A stretch of DNA of 64,000 nucleotides from Actinomycetota bacterium (lineage in GTDB: Bacteria; Actinomycetota; Aquicultoria; Aquicultorales; Aquicultoraceae). The stretch spans positions 2,501 through 66,500 of the forward strand of contig JAGXSZ010000030.1 of NCBI GenBank assembly GCA_018333515.1. Reading direction: 5' to 3'. The notes below the pieces were generated by a model. It had not been told where the DNA came from and ran no database searches. It saw nothing but the letters and a program-made list of their open reading frames with translations. Of the stretch, positions 1-8,995 are shown piece after piece; position 1 is the first letter of the stretch, and each line of letters starts with the position of its first letter. Both the position numbers and the translations under genes were made by a program.

Positions 1-2452
<2,452 letters not shown>

Positions 2453-2693
2453 GTCGTCACTTAACGGAAGCTGTGTAGTTCTTAAAGATTGAAGGCGAGC
2501 ATGCCCGGTGCATCGGGCATGCCGTGCTGGAGACTTCTGGGTTCATGGATCCCTGGCTTATACTGGTTCGGTGAAGAAGTAGCCGAATCATAAGCCACGA
2601 ACCATGAGTCTCGATAATCTGCTATACTGACGTTACCGATTTATCGGTCCGGTATGGCTCAGGGCGTAAGCCCTGGTTTGAAAAGTTTACATT
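2453..2693 (+). other. 23S-5S internal transcribed spacer with three hairpins
   Basis: No gene or tRNA found. Three stems are visible: GCATGCCCG/CGGGCATGC at about 2499-2523, a long stem starting GGCTTAT and closing ATAAGCC (about 2556-2597), and CAGGGC/GCCCTG at about 2660-2675. These are plausible rRNA processing stems. Confidence 0.6.
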
Positions 2694-2810
2694 TTCGGTG
2701 GCTATAGCGAGGGAGTAACACCCGTTCCCATTCCGAACACGGAAGTAAAGCCCCTCAGCGCCAATGGTACTGCTCTGGTAACGGGGTGGGAGAGTAGGAC
2801 GCCGCCGATT
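2694..2810 (+). rRNA. 5S rRNA
   Basis: Full-length 5S gene: contains CGAACACGGAAGTAAAGC (loop B/C region) and ends in GCCGCCG, which pairs with CGGTGGC at the 5' end to form helix I. It lies about 240 bases after 23S in the normal operon order. Confidence 0.95.
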
Positions 2811-2814
2811 CTAT

Positions 2815-2854
2815 AAGGCCTCTGTGAGAAATCGCAGAGGCCTTTCCTGTTTTT
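2815..2854 (+). terminator. rRNA operon terminator
   Basis: Ten-base stem AAGGCCTCTG/CAGAGGCCTT around a 10-base loop, followed by TCCTGTTTTT. It sits directly after the first 5S gene, as expected for the end of an rRNA operon. Confidence 0.85.
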
Positions 2855-2950
2855 AGATGGCCTTTGAGCTAATGCTTGGGATCCTTTTTTTTACGGGTAA
2901 TGCGTGAGCACGGGCGCAAAACAAACGATGCCTCAAGGTTGTAGTTCAGG

Positions 2951-2956
2951 TATAAT
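2951..2956 (+). promoter_or_regulatory. Extended -10-like box, leaderless start for mntA
   Basis: TATAAT lies 7 bases before ATG 2964, which puts the expected transcription start on or next to the A of the start codon. No Shine-Dalgarno precedes that ATG and no clear -35 box is visible. Leaderless transcription is inferred. Confidence 0.5.
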
Positions 2957-2963
2957 CAGGGCT

Positions 2964-3416
2964 ATGAGAGCGGAAAACGAACATGGAATAAAAAAGGAAA
3001 AACCGATAGAGAACCTTAAAAGGGTTTTGGGGCCGATATTGGCTGGATATCCGGTTGTCAGCGCCTATCTTTTTGGGTCGTATGCCGGAGGAGTTGTGCG
3101 CCCGGAGAGCGATATAGACATCGCGGTAAATCTCAGGCCCGGTTCAAGGCTCCCCGTTAACGAGGAATTAAGCTTGGGTCGGACGATAGAAAACCTGAGC
3201 GGCCTTAAACCGGTCGACCTGAGAGTAATAAACGACATGGCGCTCACGGTGCAAGGAGAAATTCTGACGAAGGGAATTCTGCTTTACAGCGCGGATGATA
3301 AAGCGCGGGTAGCTTTTGAAACAAGAACGCTGGCGCTCTATCTCGATTACCTTCCGCATCTCGAGCGTTTTCGCGAAGATTTTCTGGAATCCGTGAAGAA
3401 GCAGGGGATACTGTAA
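2964..3416 (+). CDS. mntA: MntA-like antitoxin, nucleotidyltransferase (MNT domain)
   Basis: About 150 residues with the minimal nucleotidyltransferase signature GSX10DXD: G38-S39 followed by D50-I51-D52. In characterised MntA/HepT modules this enzyme adds AMP to a tyrosine of the HepT toxin and so silences it. The next gene is a HepT family HEPN protein and overlaps the stop by one base (TAATG), the standard arrangement. An ATG-less upstream extension to 2904 is open, but ATG 2964 is favoured by the TATAAT box just before it and by family length. The module is set between two 5S rRNA copies, directly behind the rRNA terminator, which is an unusual location. Confidence 0.88.
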   Translation: MRAENEHGIKKEKPIENLKRVLGPILAGYPVVSAYLFGSYAGGVVRPESDIDIAVNLRPGSRLPVNEELSLGRTIENLSGLKPVDLRVINDMALTVQGEILTKGILLYSADDKARVAFETRTLALYLDYLPHLERFREDFLESVKKQGIL

Positions 3417-3844
3417 TGGTGGATAAGGCCGCAATTGACAGGATGCTCGAAAACCTGAAAACATACGTCGCTCAGCTGGATAGATTGTCGGGGTTTGGAC
3501 AAGATGAGTTTCTGTCGGACCCGGACAAACTTGGCAGCGCCAAGTATTATCTTATAATCGCAATCGAGAGCTGCCTCGATATTTCGAACCACATCATCAG
3601 TTCAGAAAATCTGCGCAGGCCAACGGACTTCGCCGATACGTTTGCCGTGCTTCACGAAAATGGCCTAATAGGCAAAGCATTGGAAGAGCGCCTGCAGAAC
3701 ATGGCCCGTTTTCGCAATTTGCTGGTTCACCCCTATGGAAAAGTCGACGATAAGCGGGTTCACGAGTTTCTCAAAACCAACCTCAGTGACTTCGATGAGT
3801 TTGCGAAGCGGATCGCTAATGCTATTGATAAATCTGAGCACTAA
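3416..3844 (+). CDS. hepT: HepT-like toxin, HEPN domain RNase
   Basis: 142 residues, mostly helical. The HEPN catalytic motif RX4HXY is complete: R100, H105 and Y107 in RNLLVHPY. HepT proteins are RNases (tRNA and mRNA targets reported) neutralised by AMP addition to the motif tyrosine by the partner MNT enzyme. ATG 3416 overlaps the stop of the upstream antitoxin gene, so the two are translationally coupled. Both partners look intact, so the module should be functional. Only 8 bases separate its stop from the second 5S-like sequence. Confidence 0.88.
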   Translation: MVDKAAIDRMLENLKTYVAQLDRLSGFGQDEFLSDPDKLGSAKYYLIIAIESCLDISNHIISSENLRRPTDFADTFAVLHENGLIGKALEERLQNMARFRNLLVHPYGKVDDKRVHEFLKTNLSDFDEFAKRIANAIDKSEH

Positions 3845-3851
3845 GCATGTT

Positions 3852-3966
3852 TTCGGTGGCCATAGCGAGGGAGTAACACCCGTTCCCATTCCGAACACGG
3901 AAGTAAAGCCCCTCAGCGCCGACGGCACCGTTATGGCGGCGGGCGGGAGAGCAGGATGTCACTTTT
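3852..3966 (+). rRNA. Second 5S rRNA copy with divergent 3' half
   Basis: From about 3850 to 3920 it repeats the first 5S gene with a single difference (GGCC for GGCT). After CAGCGCC the sequence diverges (GACGGCACCGTTATGGCGGCG) although a similar hairpin and the GGGAGAGCAGGA element remain. GGTGGC can still pair with GTCACT near 3958-3963 (two G-U pairs), so helix I may form. No rRNA gene precedes it; it follows the toxin-antitoxin pair. It could be a functional variant or a chimera left by recombination. Confidence 0.7.
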
Positions 3967-3969
3967 GAT

Positions 3970-3992
3970 GTTCGAATCCTACCCGGGGAGCC
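3970..3992 (+). pseudogene. tRNA 3'-end-like remnant
   Basis: GTTCGAATCCTACC followed by CGGGGAGCC looks like the T-loop, T-stem 3' strand and acceptor 3' strand of a tRNA. The 5' strand of the T-stem is missing (TGATG does not pair with CCTAC), and no D or anticodon arm is upstream. It is therefore a fragment, possibly left by an integration or rearrangement that joined the second 5S copy to a tRNA end. Confidence 0.5.
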
Positions 3993-4011
3993 CGCCCACA
4001 ACAAACGAAAT

Positions 4012-4701
4012 CTACCCCATCTGCGAGAGTTCTGCGACCCGCAGCGACCCGTCCTTTATCTCGTAGCACTGAGGCGCTCTTCGTGCGAGTTCCGATTTGT
4101 GGGTCACCAGCAGCAGGGTCAGACCTTCTTTGTTCAGGTCGAACAGGATGTCGCCGATTTGTTCGGCGCGCGGCGGGTCGAGGTCGTTGGTCGGCTCGTC
4201 GGCGAGGAGGATGGCGGGCTCGTTTATTAGCGCCCGCGCGATGGCGACGCGCCGTCTTTGGCCCAGGCTTAACTCGTGCGGCAGGTGTTTCAAGCGCTCG
4301 ACAAGACCGAATCGCTCGGCGAACTCATGCGCCCGCGCCCGCTTATCGCGGCCGCCGCGTCGCTTGTTCAACCACGCCGGCAGCAATATGTTTTCCAGGA
4401 CGGTCAGCGTTGGGATAAGGTGCGAGCCCTGGAAGATGAAGCCGATTCTCTCGTTGCGAAGGAGCGCGAGTTCTTTCTCGCCCATCGAAGGGATGAACGC
4501 GCCGTCGATAAAGACGTCGCCTCCGGTCGGCCTTAGCAGGCACCCGATGATGTTGAGCAAGGTCGTCTTGCCGCCCCCGGAGGAGCCGATAATAGATACC
4601 GCATCGCCTCCACCGATGCTAAGGTTTACGCCGGCCAATACCGGAAGGTCCCCGCCGCCGGGGCGCCGGTATGAGTGTCTGACATCGCGTAATTCGATCA
4701 T
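4012..4701 (-). CDS. ABC transporter ATP-binding protein, LolD/MacB type
   Basis: 229 residues with Walker A GSSGGGKTT at 39-47, a signature motif LSLGQRRR near 143, Walker B ILLADEPT near 165 and the switch histidine in LVTHKSE near 202. It belongs to the MacB/LolD/FtsE group that energises FtsX-type permeases rather than moving small substrates through a channel. The partner permease is the gene just upstream on the same strand (4810-6015), about 110 bases away. Substrate unknown: this group handles lipoproteins, peptides, cell-wall signals or cytoplasmic-membrane metal complexes. Confidence 0.9.
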   Translation of the reverse strand: MIELRDVRHSYRRPGGGDLPVLAGVNLSIGGGDAVSIIGSSGGGKTTLLNIIGCLLRPTGGDVFIDGAFIPSMGEKELALLRNERIGFIFQGSHLIPTLTVLENILLPAWLNKRRGGRDKRARAHEFAERFGLVERLKHLPHELSLGQRRRVAIARALINEPAILLADEPTNDLDPPRAEQIGDILFDLNKEGLTLLLVTHKSELARRAPQCYEIKDGSLRVAELSQMG

Positions 4702-4809
4702 CGCGTCTCCTGTGAAAGAAATCTACACCAATTTACATTTTTATGTCGATCTCACGGCGAAATTCGGGAAGTCCTCAAAGACCCACCCGTTCTCCTTTGT
4801 CTTGCTTGA

Positions 4810-6015
4810 TCACTCCAACTCTCCCTGGGCGATGGCGCGTGCCGGGTCGAGGGATGCCGAGCGGTATGCCGGAATGAGCGCCGAGAGCGTCACCGTTGCG
4901 ACTGCGGCCGCCAGGCATAATGCGTAGAGTCCCGCCGACTCCGTAAAAGATAGCGACAGGAACGGGAAGAGCGTGCCCTCCGTCGCCCACTCGCCCGCGC
5001 GCTGCGACACGAACCAGCCAAGGCCGATGCCGAACAACCCGCCGGCGACCGCCAAAAAGCCGCCCTCCCACAGGATGAGCCGGGCTACGCGCCCACGCAT
5101 CGCCCCGAGCGCGCGCATGATACCTATCTCGGTCTTTCGTTCGTTGACCAGGCTCGCAAACCGCCCCAGCAGCGCGACGAGCGCGACGAGCCACAGTACC
5201 GCCGTCAAAGCGTAGAGTAAGGTCGTTATTTTGCCCATCTGCTGCCGCGTGTCTCTCATGACATCGGCCGATACGATGGCGCGCACGCCGGGCAGTTCGT
5301 TTACGGCTTTTGCTACCAAGAAAGAACGCTTCGGGTCTTCAACGCGAATCAACACCGCCGAGAGCAGTTGCTCGGGGTTTCTGCCGACCCAGAGCGCCTT
5401 CAGGTCGGGGCTCTCAGCCGCCAGACTGCGCGCGGTGGCGAGCGGTATGAACGAAGAGTCATCCAGGCCGGTGCCGGTCGGCGCGAGTTGGCCGACCACA
5501 CGGAACATGCGCGCTCGAATTAAAAGCGTATCCCCGGTTTTGGCGCTGATTTTCGAGCCGACGATTATCTCTTGCTTGGCGAGCGGCCGCCCCAAGGAAT
5601 TACGCAGCCACGGGGTGACGGTAAAATCGGTTTCAGAATCTATGCCGATGACCCGCCCGGCCATCTTGAGACCGCATCACGGCGCGTCGGCGGTTCTGGT
5701 AAAGAATTGCGGGGTGGCTTGTTTTACGCCCCGTATCTTTCGTATGTCGGAGTAGGTCTTCTCACCCATGTACACATTTAAAGGCATTCCGGTAAAGAGC
5801 ATCTGCTCCGCCTTTAGCTCGATTTCTTCAGAGACCACAACGATGTCGGCGCCGAGCCGCTCTATTCCGACCCGCAGGCCGCGCTCCAGTCCCCGGCTCA
5901 ACCAGAGGGAGGTAAGTAGGGCCGCTACCGCTATCGCCACCGTAAAAATAGTGAGCACTGTATGAAAAGGACGGCGCTGAATGTTGCGTAAGACGACTAA
6001 GAACATATTTCTCAC
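4810..6015 (-). CDS. FtsX/MacB-type ABC permease with in-frame TGA; candidate selenoprotein
   Basis: Two reading segments (6015-5677 and 5664-4810) lie in one frame, separated only by TGA at 5679-5677 and four sense codons. Read through, they give a 401-residue permease of normal family length: N-terminal membrane helix (about 15-40), periplasmic MacB-like domain, and three C-terminal helices (about 255-390) of the FtsX core. The TGA is codon 113, in ADAP-U-CGLK just before RVIGID, inside the periplasmic domain. From memory, homologues often carry a Cys pair here, so U-C would replace C-C; this needs an alignment. A SECIS-like hairpin follows at the expected distance. Start ATG 6015 is preceded by GAAGAAGGTGAG. 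Alternative: a pseudogene with a point nonsense mutation, less likely because everything else is intact and TGA is flanked by coding sequence. Confidence 0.75.
5647..5679 (-). promoter_or_regulatory. Candidate bacterial SECIS element (TGA plus downstream hairpin)
   Basis: On the minus strand, TGA at 5679-5677 is followed by the stem GATGGCC/GGTCATC (7 pairs, one G-T) with loop GGGCG. The loop begins 18 bases after the TGA and starts with G. This fits the published bacterial SECIS model: apical loop 16-37 bases downstream and a G in the first two loop positions. Confidence 0.6.
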
Positions 6016-6045
6016 CTTCTTCTTTGCCTATTTGATAAGCGGTTA

Positions 6046-6075
6046 TTGACAAGGATTAAGAGAGCTTGATACAAT
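6046..6075 (+). promoter_or_regulatory. Sigma-70-type promoter of the DsrE operon
   Basis: TTGACA at 6046-6051 and TACAAT at 6070-6075 with an 18-base spacer, on the plus strand in the divergent gap between the ABC permease and the DsrE genes. It implies a long 5' leader of roughly 245 bases before ATG 6329. This is the clearest -35/-10 pair in the window. Confidence 0.75.
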
Positions 6076-6086
6076 TGTTACAATAA

Positions 6087-6140
6087 ACCCTAGTATACCT
6101 GTATGATAAGAGGAATACAAGTATGCCAGACCCTAGTATA
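6087..6140 (+). repeat. Direct repeat ACCCTAGTATA, two copies in the DsrE leader
   Basis: ACCCTAGTATA occurs at 6087-6097 and again at 6130-6140, 43 bases apart (about four helical turns), just downstream of the promoter. This spacing suits a pair of operator sites on one DNA face. The regulator is unknown. Confidence 0.5.
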
Positions 6141-6328
6141 ACCATAGGCACACTGGGAATACCGACAGATTAGCTTTTTGAAAAGGAGTACAGCCGGATA
6201 TTTGCGGTTGGCCTAACCCAAGAACCATCGCAACGGTAAACATAGCTGAAGAGCGGTCTGGAAGTTTTAGACACGTGTTACGGATAAGACCGTCAACCTC
6301 AAATAACTTAGAGAGGAGGGTTGTGTCG

Positions 6329-6667
6329 ATGCAAAGCTTACTACTTATTCTCAAGTCTTCTATGGAACAGGAGCAACACGCGCAATTTGTGTGGAATCTT
6401 GCTCAAGCGGCCGGAGCGAAGGGCCATCCCGTGGTCGTGCACATATTCGGCGACGGCATCTATAATTTGGTGCCCAACCTGAACGGCGTCGGGCCGGTCG
6501 GCGCGGTGGAGTCGGTCGGGGACGGAAACGTCCGCTTTATGTATTGCAACTTCAATGTTATTCAGCGAGGGCTCGAGGGTCAACTCGCGGCCGGGGCGAA
6601 GGCCTCCAACACGTCAGACGCGTCAATGGAAGTTCTAAGAAACGACCGGGTCCTTATGTTTTCGTAA
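6329..6667 (+). CDS. DsrE/DsrF-like protein (1 of 3)
   Basis: 112 residues with the DsrE-fold pattern: N-terminal strand LLLILKSS, then helix HAQFVWNLAQAA and a second strand VVVHIFGDGIYNL. DsrE/F/H (TusD/C/B) proteins carry sulfur as cysteine persulfides between enzymes in the cytoplasm. Only one Cys (YCNF) is visible and it is not in the classic DsrE position, so sulfur carriage is not assured. Start ATG 6329 has AGGAGGG 8 bases upstream; the longer frame from 6275 lacks a ribosome site. First gene after the promoter at 6046 and head of a run of three related genes. Confidence 0.75.
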   Translation: MQSLLLILKSSMEQEQHAQFVWNLAQAAGAKGHPVVVHIFGDGIYNLVPNLNGVGPVGAVESVGDGNVRFMYCNFNVIQRGLEGQLAAGAKASNTSDASMEVLRNDRVLMFS

Positions 6668-6700
6668 CCCGGCAGAGATTTTTCAAGGTGGGTGAATGTC

Positions 6701-7069
6701 TTGTCAGAACCGATGAAATTTTGCGCGGTAGTGCGCCAACCCCCAGTCGGCTCCAGGGAATCGCTAGAGATGCTCCGCTTTTCTTTTGGTATGGTCCTCC
6801 TCGGAGACGTTGCGCAGATTCACGTTGTCTTAGAGGGCGACGGTGTCTTTAATGCGCTAAGCGGTGCGCCGCTTAAGGCTATGGAGCGAGAGACGGCCCG
6901 ATATTATGTGGATGATTGTATAGACTTCGATGTTCTCATGTATGCCGTTAAGGAAGACCTCGACGCGCGTGGCCTGAAACAGGAAGACCTCGTCGACGGC
7001 GTCCAGACGATAGATATAAGCCGGGTAGCGGAGTTGGTCGGAGGCGCCGACGTAGTGCATTTTCTGTAA
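6701..7069 (+). CDS. DsrE-like protein (2 of 3)
   Basis: About 122 residues. The region FCAVVRQPP, then FSFGMVLLGDVAQIHVVLEGDGVFNAL, matches the DsrE/DsrF fold (nucleotide-like binding alpha/beta with a GDGV turn). Two internal Cys residues are seen (FCAV and VDDCIDF), the second in the middle where some members carry the active Cys. TTG 6701 is chosen because AAGGTGGG lies 8 bases upstream; GTG 6692 or ATG 6713 are alternatives. It lies 33 bases after the first DsrE gene and 28 before the third, so the three are co-transcribed, as DsrEFH or TusDCB trios are. Confidence 0.7.
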   Translation: MSEPMKFCAVVRQPPVGSRESLEMLRFSFGMVLLGDVAQIHVVLEGDGVFNALSGAPLKAMERETARYYVDDCIDFDVLMYAVKEDLDARGLKQEDLVDGVQTIDISRVAELVGGADVVHFL

Positions 7070-7097
7070 TTCGAGCAACGAGAGGAGGAATGACCAA

Positions 7098-7415
7098 ATG
7101 GCAACATTATGCATCAGCGCCCTGTCGCCGGGCGCCGTCCAGCGCCACGACCGTCTGCTTGAGATAACGCGCGGGCTTGCCGAAAACGGCGAGAAAGTCG
7201 ATTTTGTCTTTTACGGCAGCGGCCTCTACAGCCTCGTGGAAGGCAGCAAATCGGCGGAGGCTTTGGCTTCGTCGGGTGCATCGATTTATGCGGTCGCCGA
7301 TGACGTCGAAAATCGGGGGCTTGCGGGTCGGTTGATAGCGCAGGCGGACTTGGTCGGCTACGACAAGATCGTCGACATGATAATGGAGGCTGACCGGACG
7401 ATTACCGGCATTTAA
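7098..7415 (+). CDS. DsrE/DsrH-like protein (3 of 3)
   Basis: 105 residues: LCISALSPGAVQRHDRLLEITRGLAENGEKVDFVFYGSGLYSL resembles the DsrE/TusB fold, with a short C-terminal domain (DLVGYDKIVDMIMEAD). The only Cys is in LCIS near the N terminus. GAGGAGG is 10 bases before ATG 7098. Closing gene of the DsrE-like trio. Whether the trio forms an alpha2beta2gamma2 complex like DsrEFH is inferred from gene number and order only. Confidence 0.72.
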   Translation: MATLCISALSPGAVQRHDRLLEITRGLAENGEKVDFVFYGSGLYSLVEGSKSAEALASSGASIYAVADDVENRGLAGRLIAQADLVGYDKIVDMIMEADRTITGI

Positions 7416-7657
7416 TCGGCAAAATAGCCGGGGGCCGCCGGCGCCAAACGGACAATCGGCACCAGCGCCAGGCGCGCGTCCGGTGGGTTTTAATAGAGTT
7501 AACAGCATGCACAATGTCGGGGAGGAGGGTCGTTAACCTAGTTGGACAAGGTGTGGAAGGCAAGGATTCGGGGACAGTATTAACTCAACGCCGGCCGAAA
7601 ACAATAAATCAATCAAGCAAGGCTTGGCGTGTGATGACATCTAAAGGAGTGGATGAT

Positions 7658-8881
7658 GTGCTAAAACGAAGAGAACTCAGTGTGGTGCTACTGGTATTGC
7701 TGGTTGCGCTCGCGCTGGTCGCGGCGGGATGCGGGGGTTCGCAAACGGCTGTCGACAAGAAAGACGCGGCCGCCCCGGCGGCAGAGCCGGAAAGCAAAGC
7801 CGTCGCGGCGGGCACCGCGTACGTCGCCGGCATGGGCGGCCATCTCGCCAAGGTCGATTTCGAAATAGACCCGACCGACACCGACGAGCCGATTAAAGTT
7901 TTGGAGCTGGACAAGCTCCGCCTCGGAAAAGCCGAAAGCTACGGGACCCATGATGCCAGAATCGACCACGAACGGGGCGTTCTTTATTCGGCCGCTTTTG
8001 TTCGCAATCCCGACGGCAAGGTCAACGTAGTAAGCGTTGATTTAGGCACCGGCAAGGTAAAGAAAGACGTCGCGCTCGATATCAGTGCCAGATATATCGA
8101 CGGTCCGCTCTACTGCGCCTCGGGCCAGAGCAAAGACGCGTTTATTCCGGTACTCATGGGATACGAGGGCTACATCGATGTAATCGATAAGGATTCGCTC
8201 GAGTTGAAACACAGGGTATACCTCGACCACCCGGAGCTTCCCAAGGAGTATATGTGGGGACACGGAGTCAACACTCCCGATATGAAAAGCTTTCTCTTGA
8301 CCATCAACAGCACGACACCGGAGCGTGCAGGCAAGGGTCTGCCGAGAGGCAACGAGGATGTCCTTTTCTACTTGCTCGACATGGAACAACTGCTCCAGGG
8401 CAAGCTGCAAATCACCAAGAAAAGCGCTATCAAGGGCGACCCGGGCAAGACCGCGTCGCTCAGGCAGCACTATACGCATGACGGCAAATACCTCATCCAA
8501 ACCGTACGCGACAGAATGTGGATAATCGATGCCGAGACGTTGCAACTTGTCCATGAAGAAAAATTCCCGGTCGACGAGGCGATAGAAATCACCGACAAAG
8601 ACGCGGCCACCGGAGCGCCGATAGTCAAGAAGGCGCAGCTCGAGGTACATGACGCAATCGCTACCAAGGATGACAAGTACGCGATATTGACGATGCGCGT
8701 CCCGTTTAAGGGTGGCGAGAAAGAGGCGGCCATGGATGGAAGCTTGTTACTCTTCGACCTCGAAAACAAGAAGGTCATAGGCAAGCCGGTCTCGGTGTGT
8801 CGAAGCTGCCACGCCGATGAGCCCGATTTGAAAGACGCAACATCCAAACTTTGCGGTCTCGACGTAGTGTGGAAGAAGTAG
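7658..8881 (+). CDS. Beta-propeller-like lipoprotein with C-terminal c-type haem motif
   Basis: 407 residues from GTG 7658, which has AAAGGAG 8 bases upstream; this start gives a signal peptide with lipobox LVAAG-C25, so the protein should be lipid-anchored outside the membrane. The body has repeated WD/YVTN-like strands (VLYSAAFV, DGKYLIQTV, DKYAILTMRV) typical of seven-bladed propellers. CRSCH at residues 381-385 would bind one c-type haem near the C terminus, a layout seen in periplasmic electron-transfer or reductase-like propellers. It ends with a strong terminator and follows the DsrE trio by 240 bases. The substrate is not recognisable. The longer frame from 7514 lacks a ribosome site and would bury the signal peptide. 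Confidence 0.8.
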   Translation: MLKRRELSVVLLVLLVALALVAAGCGGSQTAVDKKDAAAPAAEPESKAVAAGTAYVAGMGGHLAKVDFEIDPTDTDEPIKVLELDKLRLGKAESYGTHDARIDHERGVLYSAAFVRNPDGKVNVVSVDLGTGKVKKDVALDISARYIDGPLYCASGQSKDAFIPVLMGYEGYIDVIDKDSLELKHRVYLDHPELPKEYMWGHGVNTPDMKSFLLTINSTTPERAGKGLPRGNEDVLFYLLDMEQLLQGKLQITKKSAIKGDPGKTASLRQHYTHDGKYLIQTVRDRMWIIDAETLQLVHEEKFPVDEAIEITDKDAATGAPIVKKAQLEVHDAIATKDDKYAILTMRVPFKGGEKEAAMDGSLLLFDLENKKVIGKPVSVCRSCHADEPDLKDATSKLCGLDVVWKK

Positions 8882-8927
8882 GCTTGCGAATATAACGGGC
8901 AAGCATGGATTCGGCCTCCTTCAAGGC

Positions 8928-8970
8928 GCCCTCCCTGGGTCACAACGACCCAGGGAGGGCTTATATAAAA
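8928..8970 (+). terminator. Rho-independent terminator after the haem lipoprotein
   Basis: Perfect 13-base stem GCCCTCCCTGGGT/ACCCAGGGAGGGC with loop CACAACG (8928-8960), followed by TTATATAAAAAA. It separates the lipoprotein from the glycosyltransferase. Confidence 0.85.
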
Positions 8971-8995
8971 AATGTGCGAACGAGGTTTTGAGCGA

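Noticed and set aside
3970-3992. Intact tRNA gene
   Set aside because: T-stem 5' strand, anticodon and D arms are missing.
5677-5691. Reading the ABC permease as two genes or as a frameshift
   Set aside because: Both parts are in the same frame with just TGA and four codons between; no base needs adding or removing.
7514-7657. Longer N terminus for the haem lipoprotein
   Set aside because: ATG 7514 has no ribosome site, while GTG 7658 has AAAGGAG and gives a clean lipobox.
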